A stretch of 64,000 bases of DNA from NCBI RefSeq assembly GCF_021283305.1, contig NZ_JAJSOK010000016.1, positions 1 through 64,000 on the forward strand. The letters run 5' to 3'. A program made the position numbers and the translations under genes. The notes beneath the pieces are model-generated. The model was not told where the DNA came from and did no database searches. It was given only the letters and a program-made list of their open reading frames with translations. Positions 50,744 to 59,245 of the stretch are shown here, piece by piece. The stretch comes from Pseudonocardia kujensis. Lineage in GTDB: Bacteria; Actinomycetota; Actinomycetes; Mycobacteriales; Pseudonocardiaceae. Each line of letters starts with the position of its first letter. Within the stretch, counting starts at the first letter, position 1.

Positions 50744-50824
50744 CGGTTGCGGACTCTATCCGGGCCGGCCCGGTTTCTCAGGCTGGAACGGGTCGGGACC
50801 ACCGGTTCCCGCGGGAGTGCCGCG

Positions 50825-51124
50825 TCACCCGCCGCCGGCGGCCGCCGCGCCGGCGGCCGCGGCCGCGTCGGCCTCGGCGATCCCCTCGGGCCGGGCGCCC
50901 TGCAGGGCGGCCCGGGCGGAGTCGAGGAGCCGGCGCCCGGCCCGGGTGTCCCGCACCGTGACGTCGTCGACGGGGAAGATCCCGAGCAGCCGGCGCTGCT
51001 GCACCCGGATCCGGCGGGACGCCGCCAGCCGGTCGCGCACGAGGCCTCCGGCGTGCCGCGCGCGGTGGCGCACCCAGTGCTGCCAGGTGCGGGGCCGCCC
51101 GCTCGCCGCGACCTCCGCGAGCAC
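50825..51124 (-). CDS. Short GPP34 (GOLPH3)-like C-terminal fragment
   Basis: About 99 residues resembling the C-terminal half of actinobacterial GPP34 proteins (VRDRLAASRRIRVQQRRLLGIFPVDDVTVRD, split around residues 26-58), ending in an Ala/Gly tail. Full GPP34 proteins are about 200-230 residues, and no N-terminal half precedes it, so it may be a truncated relic or a short stand-alone form. GTG at 51124 is tentative; a CTG at 51136 has GGAGGAG better placed. It follows the ribbon-helix-helix gene on the same strand. Confidence 0.45.
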   Translation of the reverse strand: MLAEVAASGRPRTWQHWVRHRARHAGGLVRDRLAASRRIRVQQRRLLGIFPVDDVTVRDTRAGRRLLDSARAALQGARPEGIAEADAAAAAGAAAAGGG

Positions 51125-51161
51125 GAGCGCGAGCAGTGGGTCTCCTCCGGGACCGGGTGGG

Positions 51162-51389
51162 TCAGGCCTCGGGCTGCTCGCCGGTCTCCCGCTCCTCGCG
51201 GCGGGGCCGTCCGGGCCGGCGCATCGGCGCCGCCGCCCCGGGCAGCCGGCCGGCGTCGGCCAGCGCCCGGCGGAGCAGGAACTCGATCTGGGCGTTGGTG
51301 CTGCGCAGTTCGTCGTCGGCCCACCGGACGAGCGCGTCGTGCACGGCCGGGTCGAGGCGCAACAGGATCTTCTTGCGCTCGGAGGGCAT
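51162..51389 (-). CDS. Ribbon-helix-helix (Arc/CopG-type) DNA-binding protein
   Basis: A 75-residue protein with a ribbon-helix-helix core: KKILLRLDPAVHDALVRWADDELRS then NAQIEFLLRRALADAG, and a charged Pro/Arg/Glu tail. Start is 4 nt after the SPFH stop, so both are on one transcript. It probably represses the shared promoter at 52341-52362; no toxin gene is evident. Confidence 0.82.
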   Translation of the reverse strand: MPSERKKILLRLDPAVHDALVRWADDELRSTNAQIEFLLRRALADAGRLPGAAAPMRRPGRPRREERETGEQPEA

Positions 51390-51393
51390 CCGG

Positions 51394-52317
51394 TTACGAG
51401 TAGAGCGAGCCCGTGTTGACGACGGGCTGGGTGTCGCGGTCGCCGCAGAGCACCACCAGGAGGTTGCTGACCATGCTGGCCTTGCGCTCCTCGTCGAGGT
51501 CGACGACCTCCTGCTCGCTGAGCCGGTCGAGGGCCTGCTTGACCATGCCCACCGCGCCCTCGACGATCTTCTCCCGGGCCGCGACGACCGCGCCGGCCTG
51601 CTGGCGGCGCAGCATCGCCTGGGCGATCTCGGGGGCGTAGGAGAGTCGGGTGATGCGGGACTCGATCACGGCGACGCCGGCCGACTCGACCCGCGCCGCG
51701 ATCTCCGCCGACAGCCGTCCGGTGATCTCGTCGGCGTTGTCGCGCAGGGACAGTCCGGGCGCGCCCTGGTTGTCGTACGGGTAGCTGGTCGCGATGTGCC
51801 GGACCGCCGTCTCGGACTGGATCGCGACGAACTCCACGAAGTCGTCGACCTCGAAGCTCGCCTTCGCGGTGTCGCGGACCTGCCAGACGACGACCGCGGC
51901 GATCTCGATGGGGTTGCCGTCCGCGTCGTTGACCTTGGCCAGCTCGGTCTCGTGGTTGCGGATCCGGGTGGAGATCTTGCGCCGCTGGGTGAACGGGTTG
52001 AGCCAGCGGAAGCCGCTGGTGCGGATCGTGCCGAGGTAGCGGCCGAACAGCTGCACCACGCGGGCCTCGCCGGGCGCCACGGCGGTGAGCCCGCCCGCGA
52101 GGATCAGGCCGACCACCAGGGCGAACGCGCCCAGCCCGGTGCCGACGGGGCCGAGCGTGCCGCTGAGGGCGAGCAGCGCGACGCCGCCGAGGACGAGCAC
52201 CAGCACCACGGCCAGCATCCCGAAGCCGCCGGCTCCGGTGAGCAGGCGTTCCTCGACGTGCGGCTGCGGCATCTCGGGAACGTCGGGCGGCGGGGCGAGG
52301 GCGGGGGAGTCGGACAT
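51394..52317 (-). CDS. SPFH domain (stomatin/prohibitin-like) membrane protein
   Basis: A 307-residue protein: Pro-rich N-terminal 30 residues, two membrane helices (about 38-85), then an SPFH domain ([20 protein letters not shown] to about 250) and a coiled C-terminal region ([21 protein letters not shown]). SPFH proteins scaffold membrane microdomains. ATG at 52317 has AAAGGAG 8 nt upstream. It heads a three-gene set (SPFH, RHH, GPP34-like) that splits the GlgE-pathway genes. Confidence 0.9.
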   Translation of the reverse strand: MSDSPALAPPPDVPEMPQPHVEERLLTGAGGFGMLAVVLVLVLGGVALLALSGTLGPVGTGLGAFALVVGLILAGGLTAVAPGEARVVQLFGRYLGTIRTSGFRWLNPFTQRRKISTRIRNHETELAKVNDADGNPIEIAAVVVWQVRDTAKASFEVDDFVEFVAIQSETAVRHIATSYPYDNQGAPGLSLRDNADEITGRLSAEIAARVESAGVAVIESRITRLSYAPEIAQAMLRRQQAGAVVAAREKIVEGAVGMVKQALDRLSEQEVVDLDEERKASMVSNLLVVLCGDRDTQPVVNTGSLYS

Positions 52318-52340
52318 GGCGGGCTCCTTTCGTGACATGC

Positions 52341-52362
52341 CTACCATAGCAAAGTGATATCA
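52341..52362 (-). promoter_or_regulatory. Promoter/operator region of the SPFH-RHH unit
   Basis: An AT-rich island upstream of the SPFH gene contains two palindromes: CTACCATAG (52341-52349) and TGATATCA (52355-52362). On the minus strand TATGGT (52343-52348) could be the -10 box. Paired short palindromes fit binding of the ribbon-helix-helix protein encoded two genes on. Confidence 0.4.
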
Positions 52363-52388
52363 GGTTTTGCCGGAACTTCCCCCGGACG

Positions 52389-52430
52389 CGACGACGCCCG
52401 CCCCGCGCGGCTGCGGGACGGGCGTCGTCG
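52389..52430 (-). terminator. Terminator hairpin after glgE
   Basis: CGACGACGCCCG (52389-52400) pairs perfectly with CGGGCGTCGTCG (52419-52430), 14 bp past the glgE stop. It separates glgE from the SPFH promoter. Confidence 0.7.
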
Positions 52431-52443
52431 GGAAGGAGCGGGG

Positions 52444-54417
52444 TCAGCCCCGGTGCACGCGCAGGATGTGCGCGACGTTCTCCAGCGGCTGCAGCCGCAC
52501 GTAGTTGCGCTCCTGCCAGCGGAAGATGTCCCCGGTGATCTCGTCGGTCACGGTGAACTCGTCGTTCCACCCCAGGCCGAGCTCCGGCATGTCGAGGCGG
52601 ACCATGCCCTCGCGCACCTCGTGCGAGTTGAGCGTGACGACCACGATCACCGCGTCGCCGCTCGCCGGGTCCCGCTTCGAGTAGACGAGCAGCTCGGGGT
52701 TGTCCACCTCGTGGAAGTGGATCTCGCGCAGCTGCTGCAGTGCCGGGTGGCCGCGCCGGATCTCGTTCAGCCGGCCGAGGAACGGCTCGAGCGAGCGGCC
52801 CTCGTTGAGCGCGGCCTGGAAGTCCCGCGGGCGCAGCTCGTACTTCTCCGAGTCGAGGTACTCCTCGCTGCCCGGCTTGACCGGGGTGCCCTCGAACAGC
52901 TCGAAACCGGAGTACACGCCCCAGGTCGGGGACATGGTCGCGGCCAACACGGCACGGATCGCGAACATCGCCGGGCCGCCGGTCTGCAGCGACTCGTGGA
53001 GGATGTCCGGGGTGTTGACGAAGAGGTTGGGCCGGCACTCGTCCGCGCGCTCGGCGTGCATGAGCGCGAACTCGGTCAGCTCCTCCTTCTCCGTGCGCCA
53101 GGTGAAGTAGGTGTAGCTCTGGGTGAAGCCCAGCCGCGCGAGCCCGAACAGCCGGGCCGGGCGGGTGAACGCCTCGGCCAGGAACAGCACGTCCGGATGG
53201 CGGGCCTTGACCTGCCAGATCAGCCAGTGCCAGAAGTTCGGCGGCTTGGTGTGCGGGTTGTCCACCCGGAAGATCCGGACCCCGTGCTCGACCCAGTGCA
53301 GGACGACCCGCAGCGCCTCGGCGTAGAGCCCGGCGGGGTCGTTGTCGAAGTTGATCGGGTAGATGTCCTGGTACTTCTTCGGCGGGTTCTCCGCGTAGGC
53401 GATCGACCCGTCCGGGCGCACGGTGAACCACTCCGGGTGGGCCTCGACCCACGGGTGGTCCGGCGCGCACTGCAGCGCGAAGTCGAGCGCGACCTCCATG
53501 CCCAGGTCCTTGGCGCGGGCGACGAAGGAGTCGAAGTCGTCGATCGTGCCGAGCTCCGGGTCGATCGCGTCGTGCCCGCCGTCGGCGGAGCCGATGGCCC
53601 ACGGGGAGCCGACGTCGCCGGGCTCGGCGTGCACGGAGTTGTTGCGGCCCTTGCGGTGCACCGTGCCGACCGGATGGATCGGCGGCAGGTACACCACGTC
53701 GAAGCCCATCCCGGCGACCCGGTCGAGCTCCTTCGCCGCGGTGACGAACGAGCCGTGCACCGCGCGTCCGGTCTCGTCCCGCCCGCCGGTGGAGCGGGGG
53801 AAGAACTCGTACCAGGAGCCGAACAGCGCGCGCTCGCGGTCGACGTAGACCTGCTGGGTGCGGCCGCGGGTGATCAGCTCGCGCACCGGGCGCTCGGTCA
53901 TGATCGCGTGGACCGCCGGGAAGAGCGCCGGGGCGACGCGGGCGTGCAGCGGCAGCGCCGTGTCGCGCAGCGCGTTGGCGGCGCCGAAGAGCAGGTCCCG
54001 GTTGGCGCGCTCGCTGGGCCGCCGGCCCACGCGCTGCAGCAGCCGGGCGCCGGACTCCAGGTCGTTGGCCAGCTCGTCGGCGGTCTGGTTGGCCTTCAGC
54101 TTGGCCTCGACGGCGTGCCGCCAGGTGGCCCACGGGTCGCTCCAGGCGTCCACGCGGAAGGTCCACAGGCCCGGCTCGTCCGGCACCACGGTGGCGACGA
54201 ACCGGTCCGTGCCCACCCCGTCGGGCAGCATCCGCACGTGCTCGGCCTGCGCGGTGGAGCCGAGCCGCTTCCACACCACGTTGGCGGCGACGGCGTCGTG
54301 CCCCTCGCGCCACACCGTGGCGCGGACGGGGATCACCTCGCCGACCACGGCCTTGCTGGGATGACGGCCGTCGCCCACCGCGGGACTGACGTCATCGATC
54401 CCGAGCCGACCGGTCAT
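52444..54417 (-). CDS. glgE: Alpha-1,4-glucan:maltose-1-phosphate maltosyltransferase (GlgE)
   Basis: Adds maltosyl units from maltose-1-phosphate to alpha-1,4-glucan; GH13 subfamily 3. The 657 residues include an N-terminal domain with the [10 protein letters not shown] start, YLPPIHPVG, nucleophile Asp in [15 protein letters not shown] and acid Glu in [12 protein letters not shown] at 54417 is chosen because GGGGG lies upstream and the conserved sequence begins there; GTG at 54453 would add 12 residues. Divergent from glgP. It receives substrate from TreS and Pep2 and hands product to GlgB. Confidence 0.95.
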   Translation of the reverse strand: MTGRLGIDDVSPAVGDGRHPSKAVVGEVIPVRATVWREGHDAVAANVVWKRLGSTAQAEHVRMLPDGVGTDRFVATVVPDEPGLWTFRVDAWSDPWATWRHAVEAKLKANQTADELANDLESGARLLQRVGRRPSERANRDLLFGAANALRDTALPLHARVAPALFPAVHAIMTERPVRELITRGRTQQVYVDRERALFGSWYEFFPRSTGGRDETGRAVHGSFVTAAKELDRVAGMGFDVVYLPPIHPVGTVHRKGRNNSVHAEPGDVGSPWAIGSADGGHDAIDPELGTIDDFDSFVARAKDLGMEVALDFALQCAPDHPWVEAHPEWFTVRPDGSIAYAENPPKKYQDIYPINFDNDPAGLYAEALRVVLHWVEHGVRIFRVDNPHTKPPNFWHWLIWQVKARHPDVLFLAEAFTRPARLFGLARLGFTQSYTYFTWRTEKEELTEFALMHAERADECRPNLFVNTPDILHESLQTGGPAMFAIRAVLAATMSPTWGVYSGFELFEGTPVKPGSEEYLDSEKYELRPRDFQAALNEGRSLEPFLGRLNEIRRGHPALQQLREIHFHEVDNPELLVYSKRDPASGDAVIVVVTLNSHEVREGMVRLDMPELGLGWNDEFTVTDEITGDIFRWQERNYVRLQPLENVAHILRVHRG

Positions 54418-54776
54418 CGACAGCACCCCCGCGTTCGTCGTCGGATTGCGCACACGGAAGCCCCGCCATCGTGTGCGTCACAACCGTACCTACCCCGTCC
54501 ACCGCTGCGCGTAACGGGATCGGGCGTGGCGGCAGGGGTTCACACGCTCTTCACCGAGCGGTCGGGACCGCCCGGCGACCCGTCCGCGGCGAGCGGTCGA
54601 TCCGGCTGCGCAGCGTGACCGCGAGCGGGGCCGGCGGCCTGCGGGGCCACTCGTCCGCGCGGCGGCCCGACTCCACCCGATCGTGGTCGGCGGGCGGCCC
54701 CGCCGACGGGCGGCCGTACCGGGCGGGTGGCTGCTGGATCGGTCACCGTACCGATCCCGTACTAGTCTCCGCCCCC
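54418..54776. other. glgE/glgP divergent control region
   Basis: The 359 bp between the two start codons contain no credible gene. TAGTCT (54763-54768), ending 8 bp before the glgP GTG, could be a -10 box for a nearly leaderless mRNA; it follows GTACCGATCCCGTAC (54748-54762), a near-palindrome and possible operator. On the other strand GGTAGGTACGGTT (around 54485-54497) is a weak candidate -10 area for glgE. Nothing else is seen. Confidence 0.4.
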
Positions 54777-57308
54777 GTGAGAGCCCTCCGCCGCTTCACC
54801 GTCCGAGCACAGCTGCCGGAACGGCTGGCCCCGCTGCAGACCCTGGCGACCAACCTGCGGTGGAGCTGGCACCCGGCCACCCGCGAGCTGTTCGCCTCGC
54901 TCGACCCCGACGCGTGGGAGCGGTCGGGGGAGGACCCCGTGCGCCTGCTCGGCGAGATACCGACCGCGCGGCTGACCGAGCTGGCCGACGACGCCGAGCT
55001 GGTGTCGACCGTCGCCGGCCTGGCCGCCGACCTGGAGCGCTACCTCACCGAGGACCGCTGGTACCAGGGCGAGGAGGGCTTGCCGGCCGGAATCGCCTAC
55101 TTCTCCATGGAGTTCGGCGTCTCCGAGGTGCTGCCGAACTACTCCGGCGGCCTGGGCGTGCTGGCCGGCGACCACCTCAAGGCCGCGTCGGACCTCGGGG
55201 TGCCGCTGATCGGCGTCGGGCTGCTCTACCAGTCCGGGTACTTCCGCCAGTCGCTCTCCCTCGACGGCTGGCAGCTCGAGCACTACCCCGTCCTCGACCC
55301 CCAGGGCCTGCCGCTGCAGCTGCTCACGGACACCGCCGGGACCCCGGTCGTCGTCGAGGTCGCCATGCCCGAGGGCCGCACGCTCGCCGCGCGGGTGTGG
55401 CAGGCCGCCGTCGGCCGGGTGCCGCTGCTGCTGCTCGACGCCGACATCGAGGCCAACGACGTCGACCTGCGGACCGTCACCGACCGGCTCTACGGCGGGG
55501 ACCAGGACCACCGCATCAAGCAGGAGATCCTGATCGGCGTCGGCGGCGTGCGGGCGGTGCGCGCGTACTGTGCCGCGACCGGGCACCCGGAGCCCGAGGT
55601 CTTCCACACCAACGAGGGCCATGCCGGCTTCCTCGGTCTCGAGCGCATCCGCGAGCTCCGCTCGGCGAAGGGCCTCGACTTCGACCAGGCGCTGGCGGCG
55701 GTCCGCTCCGGCACCGTGTTCACCACGCACACCCCGGTCCCGGCGGGCATCGACCGCTTCCCGGTCGACCTGGTGCGCCGCTACCTCACCGACGCGCTGC
55801 TGCCCGGCCTGCCGACCGACCGGCTGCTCGCAATGGGCTCCGAGGACGATCCGGCCATGTTCAACATGGCGCACATGGGGCTGCGGCTCGCGCAGCGCGC
55901 CAACGGCGTCTCGCGGCTGCACGGCGAGGTCTCGCGCGGGATGTTCGGCGGCCTCTGGCGCGGGTTCGACGCCGAGGAGGTGCCGATCGGCTCGGTCACC
56001 AACGGCGTGCACGGGCACACCTGGGAGTCCCCGGACGTGGCCGCCCTGATCGGCGAGCCCGGCACCGGCTCCGCGAGCTCCGCCTCCGCCCTGGACCACG
56101 TCGGCGACGCCGAGCTGTGGGGCCTGCGCAACGCCCTGCGCGCCCGGCTGGTCGACGAGGTCCGCCGCCGCGTGCGGGCCGCCTGGCTGGAGCGGGGGGC
56201 GTCCACCCCGGAGCTCGGCTGGACCGACCACGTCTTCGACCCGGACGTGCTCACCGTCGGCTTCGCCCGGCGCGTGCCGACCTACAAGCGGCTCACGCTG
56301 ATGCTGCGCGACCCCGCCCGGCTGCGCGACCTGCTGCTCGACCCGCACCGCCCGGTGCAGCTCATCGTCGCCGGCAAGTCCCACCCGGCCGACGACGGCG
56401 GCAAGGCGCTCATCCAGCAGATCGTCCGGTTCGCCGACGACCCCGCGGTGCGGCACCGCATCGTGTTCCTGCCGGACTACGACATGTCGATGGCCCGCTA
56501 CCTGTACTGGGGCTGCGACGTGTGGCTGAACAACCCGCTGCGCCCGCTCGAGGCCTGCGGCACCTCCGGCATGAAGTCGGCGCTCAACGGCGGGCTCAAC
56601 CTCTCCATCCGCGACGGCTGGTGGGACGAGCTCTACGACGGGGGCAACGGCTGGGCGATCCCCACCGCCGACGGCATCGACGACCCGCACAAGCGCGACG
56701 ACCTCGAGGCCCAGGCGCTCTACGAGCTGCTCGCCACGCAGGTCGCACCCGCGTTCTACGAGCGCGACGCGGGCGTGCCGCCGAAGTGGACCGCGCTGGT
56801 CCGGCACACCTGGGAGACGCTGCGCCCCCAGGTCCAGGCCACACGGATGGTCCGGGAGTACGTCGAGGACTGGTACGCGCCGGCCGCCGAGGCCGCCCGC
56901 ACGGTCACGGGCGCGGACTTCGCCGGGGCGAAGGAGATCGCGTCCTACCGCGAGAAGCTGAACAGCGCGTGGACGAAGGTGCAGGTCACCGGGGTCGACG
57001 CTTCCGGGCTGCCGGACACCCCGGTCGTCGGGGCGCCCATGACCGTGCGGGCCGCGGTCGACCTCGGCGGGCTCTCGCCCGACGACGTGATCGTCGAGGC
57101 GATCGTCGGCCGGGTGGACGAGGCGGACGAGCTCGACGACACGGTCCGCGTCGCGATGAAGCACGTCGGCGCCACGGACGGCGCGGACCGCTTCGAGGCC
57201 GTGGTCCCGCTGCCGCACGCCGGGCTGGCGGGCTACACCGTCCGGGTCCTCCCGCAGCACCGGCTGCTGGCCTCGCCCGCCGAGCTGGGCAAGGTCGTCC
57301 TGGCCTAG
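54777..57308 (+). CDS. glgP: Alpha-glucan phosphorylase (GlgP)
   Basis: Releases glucose-1-phosphate from alpha-glucan ends; GT35, PLP dependent. The 843 residues show the short actinobacterial/archaeal type layout: NLRWSWHPATRELF, YFSMEFGVSEVLPNYSGGLG, FHTNEGHAGFLGLER, and the PLP-lysine region CGTSGMKSALNGGLNLSI. The C-terminal 120 residues form an extra domain usual for this subfamily. GTG start at 54777. Expressed divergently from glgE, so synthesis and breakdown could be co-ordinated. Confidence 0.94.
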   Translation: MRALRRFTVRAQLPERLAPLQTLATNLRWSWHPATRELFASLDPDAWERSGEDPVRLLGEIPTARLTELADDAELVSTVAGLAADLERYLTEDRWYQGEEGLPAGIAYFSMEFGVSEVLPNYSGGLGVLAGDHLKAASDLGVPLIGVGLLYQSGYFRQSLSLDGWQLEHYPVLDPQGLPLQLLTDTAGTPVVVEVAMPEGRTLAARVWQAAVGRVPLLLLDADIEANDVDLRTVTDRLYGGDQDHRIKQEILIGVGGVRAVRAYCAATGHPEPEVFHTNEGHAGFLGLERIRELRSAKGLDFDQALAAVRSGTVFTTHTPVPAGIDRFPVDLVRRYLTDALLPGLPTDRLLAMGSEDDPAMFNMAHMGLRLAQRANGVSRLHGEVSRGMFGGLWRGFDAEEVPIGSVTNGVHGHTWESPDVAALIGEPGTGSASSASALDHVGDAELWGLRNALRARLVDEVRRRVRAAWLERGASTPELGWTDHVFDPDVLTVGFARRVPTYKRLTLMLRDPARLRDLLLDPHRPVQLIVAGKSHPADDGGKALIQQIVRFADDPAVRHRIVFLPDYDMSMARYLYWGCDVWLNNPLRPLEACGTSGMKSALNGGLNLSIRDGWWDELYDGGNGWAIPTADGIDDPHKRDDLEAQALYELLATQVAPAFYERDAGVPPKWTALVRHTWETLRPQVQATRMVREYVEDWYAPAAEAARTVTGADFAGAKEIASYREKLNSAWTKVQVTGVDASGLPDTPVVGAPMTVRAAVDLGGLSPDDVIVEAIVGRVDEADELDDTVRVAMKHVGATDGADRFEAVVPLPHAGLAGYTVRVLPQHRLLASPAELGKVVLA

Positions 57309-57315
57309 GCTAGTT

Positions 57316-57378
57316 CCGCACGCACGAACGGCACTCGCGCTCATCCCTGGTGAGCGAGGGTGCCGTTCGTGCGTGCGG
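57316..57378. terminator. Long perfect inverted repeat after glgP
   Basis: CCGCACGCACGAACGGCAC (57316-57334) is matched perfectly by its complement at 57360-57378, 19-bp arms, with a second GCTCA/TGAGC stem in the 25-bp loop. It starts 7 bp after the glgP stop and ends 43 bp before the next gene. It surely folds in RNA and can end transcription, although the length and symmetry also suit a mobile or dispersed palindrome. Confidence 0.7.
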
Positions 57379-57421
57379 GGAGGGTTGACCTCGAGTCGGG
57401 TCGAGGTCCGAGGGTGTCCGC

Positions 57422-57859
57422 ATGACCTCCGTGGACACCGCTCCTTCCCTCTCCGACGACGCCGACCACACCGCCGACCTGGCGGCGCTCCGGCAGGTGA
57501 TCGCCGACGTCGAGACGGGGCTGAACACCAACGACGCCGAGCTGATGACCCGGCACTTCGCCGCGAACGCCGTGGCCGTGGGCGTGAACGGGCGCGCGAC
57601 CGCCGGCCTCGCCGCGCTGCGCGAGGTGCACGCGCAGGCGGTGACCGGGTTCCTGAAGGACCAGTACGCGCGCTACGAGATCGACGACGTCACCTTCGTG
57701 CGCCCGGACGTCGCCCTCGTGCGCAAGCTGGCCCGCGCCGTCGACGCCGAGGGCGCGCCGATCGACCTCGACCACACGATGTCCGCGCTCTACGTGCTGG
57801 TGCGGGAGCAGGGGCGCTGGTGGATCGTGGCGCGGCAGAACACCCTGATCCCGCGTTGA
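57422..57859 (+). CDS. SgcJ/EcaC (SnoaL-like, NTF2-fold) family protein
   Basis: A 145-residue NTF2-fold protein: LRQVIADVETGLNTNDAELMTRHFAANAVAVGVNG (split over residues 24-58) and the closing QGRWWIVARQNTLIPR motif are typical of the SgcJ/EcaC family. Members include small enzymes and stress-related proteins of unknown activity. ATG at 57422. It stands alone between the glgP inverted repeat and a G+C-rich spacer. Confidence 0.85.
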   Translation: MTSVDTAPSLSDDADHTADLAALRQVIADVETGLNTNDAELMTRHFAANAVAVGVNGRATAGLAALREVHAQAVTGFLKDQYARYEIDDVTFVRPDVALVRKLARAVDAEGAPIDLDHTMSALYVLVREQGRWWIVARQNTLIPR

Positions 57860-57964
57860 TCCGCGCTGATCACCCGGGTCGGTCGGCCGGGTTCGGGCCG
57901 GCCGGGTTCGGGCCGGCCGGGGTTCGCCGGCCCGACGCTCGGCCGCGGTGGACCGGTGCCGGGT

Positions 57965-58186
57965 TCAGCCGCAGCCGCAGGCCCCGCCGCAACAACCGCC
58001 CCCGCCACCCGTCGGGGCCATGGCCGGTGCGGCGCCGGCGCGGCCGCCGAGCGAGACGGTCGAGAGCAGCTTGACGGTGTCGCTGTGGCCGTGCGGGCAG
58101 TCGGCGGGGTCCGAGGCCGCGGCCATGGGGCGGTCGACCTCGAAGGTCGTGGTGCACTCGCGGCAGCGGAACTCGTAACGCGGCAT
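57965..58186 (-). CDS. FmdB family zinc-ribbon protein, Cys/Gly-rich tail
   Basis: A 73-residue protein starting MPRYEFRCRECTTTFE, the FmdB zinc-ribbon signature, with Cys8, Cys11 and Cys30; the usual fourth Cys is missing and His32 or His34 (CPHGH) may replace it. The last 17 residues are Gly/Cys-rich (GGGGGCCGGACGCG). Function unknown; FmdB proteins are presumed regulators or metal-binding adaptors. Confidence 0.82.
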   Translation of the reverse strand: MPRYEFRCRECTTTFEVDRPMAAASDPADCPHGHSDTVKLLSTVSLGGRAGAAPAMAPTGGGGGCCGGACGCG

Positions 58187-58243
58187 GGTCGGAAGATTAC
58201 GCCGGGGAGCGCGGGGTGGTCATCGGTCTCGCCGGTGTCCTTG

Positions 58244-58290
58244 CCGTGCGCAGCCGTGCGCAGCCGTGCGCAGCCGTGCGCAGCCGTGCT
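58244..58290. repeat. 10-bp tandem repeat
   Basis: CCGTGCGCAG is repeated four times from 58244 to 58283, with a partial fifth copy to 58290. It lies in the 210-bp gap between the FmdB and PadR-like genes. A 10-bp period is one helical turn; it is probably a slippage repeat. Confidence 0.85.
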
Positions 58291-58396
58291 CGCCCATGAT
58301 CCACGGCCGGCAGCGGAACGTTCGAACTCCGGACGTCTTCCTTGCGAACGCCTGGAGCGACGCATCGGTGCGACGCCGTCAGGTCGGGTTGCCGCG

Positions 58397-59245
58397 TCAG
58401 GAGCCGGCGGACCCCACGATGCGGTCGACGCCGTGCGCGAAGGCCGCCCACTCGCGGCGGCGGGCGGCCAGGATGCGCTCGCCCAGCGGGGTGAGCCGGT
58501 AGTGCCGCCTGTCGGGCCCCAGGGTGATCAGCCGGTCGTTCTTCAGCCGGTGCAGCCGGTGGTACGTGCCCTGCAACGAGGGCTGGAACACGCCGTCGCT
58601 GCGCTTCCGGAGCGTCTCGTGCACCACGCGTCCGTTCTCCGGCCGGCCCTCGACGACGGCGAGGATCAGGAAGTCCAGTTGCCGGGCGTCGCGCAGGCGC
58701 ACCTCGCCGTAGCGGGGGCGGGGTGGGCGAGTCCGCCGGTCCGGGGCTCCCGAACGGCCCGGCGTGCGGGTGCGGCGCGGCTCCGGGCGGCCGTTGCGCT
58801 CCACGGGACTCCCGGCCGGGGCCGGGGAGCGCCCGTTCGCCCGGCTCGCGTCGGAGTGGGTGCGGTGGTCGGTCCTGTCGTCGGTGGGGATCGCTCCGCT
58901 CCTCGTGTCGTCGGTGTCGTCGGTGTGGTCGGCGTCGGCGTGCGTCTCGGTGCCGGCCGGTTCGTCGGTGCCGGCGGTGGTGCCGTCGTCGTCGGTGAGA
59001 CCGTCGGGGGTGTCGTCGGTGGCCGCGGTCCCGGTGTCGGGGGTCGTGGTGTCCGCGGGCCGGCCGGTGGTGTCGTCGGCCCGGTCGGTCGTGTCGTTCG
59101 CGCTGTCGTCCCGTCGTGGTCCGGCGCCGGCCCGCGTCTCCCCGCGGTCGTCCCCCCGCGCGGCCCGGCGCCGGCGTCGCGCGGGACGCAGGCCGGCGGC
59201 CGCGGTCCCGAACGTCGAGGACAGGTCACGGGTCGGCCGGTTCAC
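58397..59245 (-). CDS. PadR-like winged-helix protein with long disordered N-terminus, coupled to parA
   Basis: A 282-residue protein. Residues 20-30 are strongly basic, 38-135 are Asp/Thr-rich with no hydrophobic residues to speak of, 136-180 are Arg/Pro-rich, and 185-280 form a PadR-type winged helix (LDFLILAVVEGRPENG, GTYHRLHRLKNDRLI, HYRLTPLGERI). The GTG at 59245 overlaps the parA stop (GTGA), so the two are made together. Position and coupling suggest it is the DNA-binding partner of ParA, as ParB-like proteins are, rather than an ordinary PadR repressor; that role is inferred. Confidence 0.8.
   Translation of the reverse strand: MNRPTRDLSSTFGTAAAGLRPARRRRRAARGDDRGETRAGAGPRRDDSANDTTDRADDTTGRPADTTTPDTGTAATDDTPDGLTDDDGTTAGTDEPAGTETHADADHTDDTDDTRSGAIPTDDRTDHRTHSDASRANGRSPAPAGSPVERNGRPEPRRTRTPGRSGAPDRRTRPPRPRYGEVRLRDARQLDFLILAVVEGRPENGRVVHETLRKRSDGVFQPSLQGTYHRLHRLKNDRLITLGPDRRHYRLTPLGERILAARRREWAAFAHGVDRIVGSAGS

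Noticed and set aside
51162..51389. Antitoxin of a toxin-antitoxin pair
   Set aside because: The ribbon-helix-helix protein has no toxin-like neighbour; it is flanked by SPFH and a GPP34-like fragment, so autoregulation of that unit is the simpler reading.
50825..54313. Open frame of 1162 codons through glgE and the SPFH genes
   Set aside because: A frame-shifted shadow of glgE and SPFH; only its last 99 codons look like a real (GPP34-like) protein.
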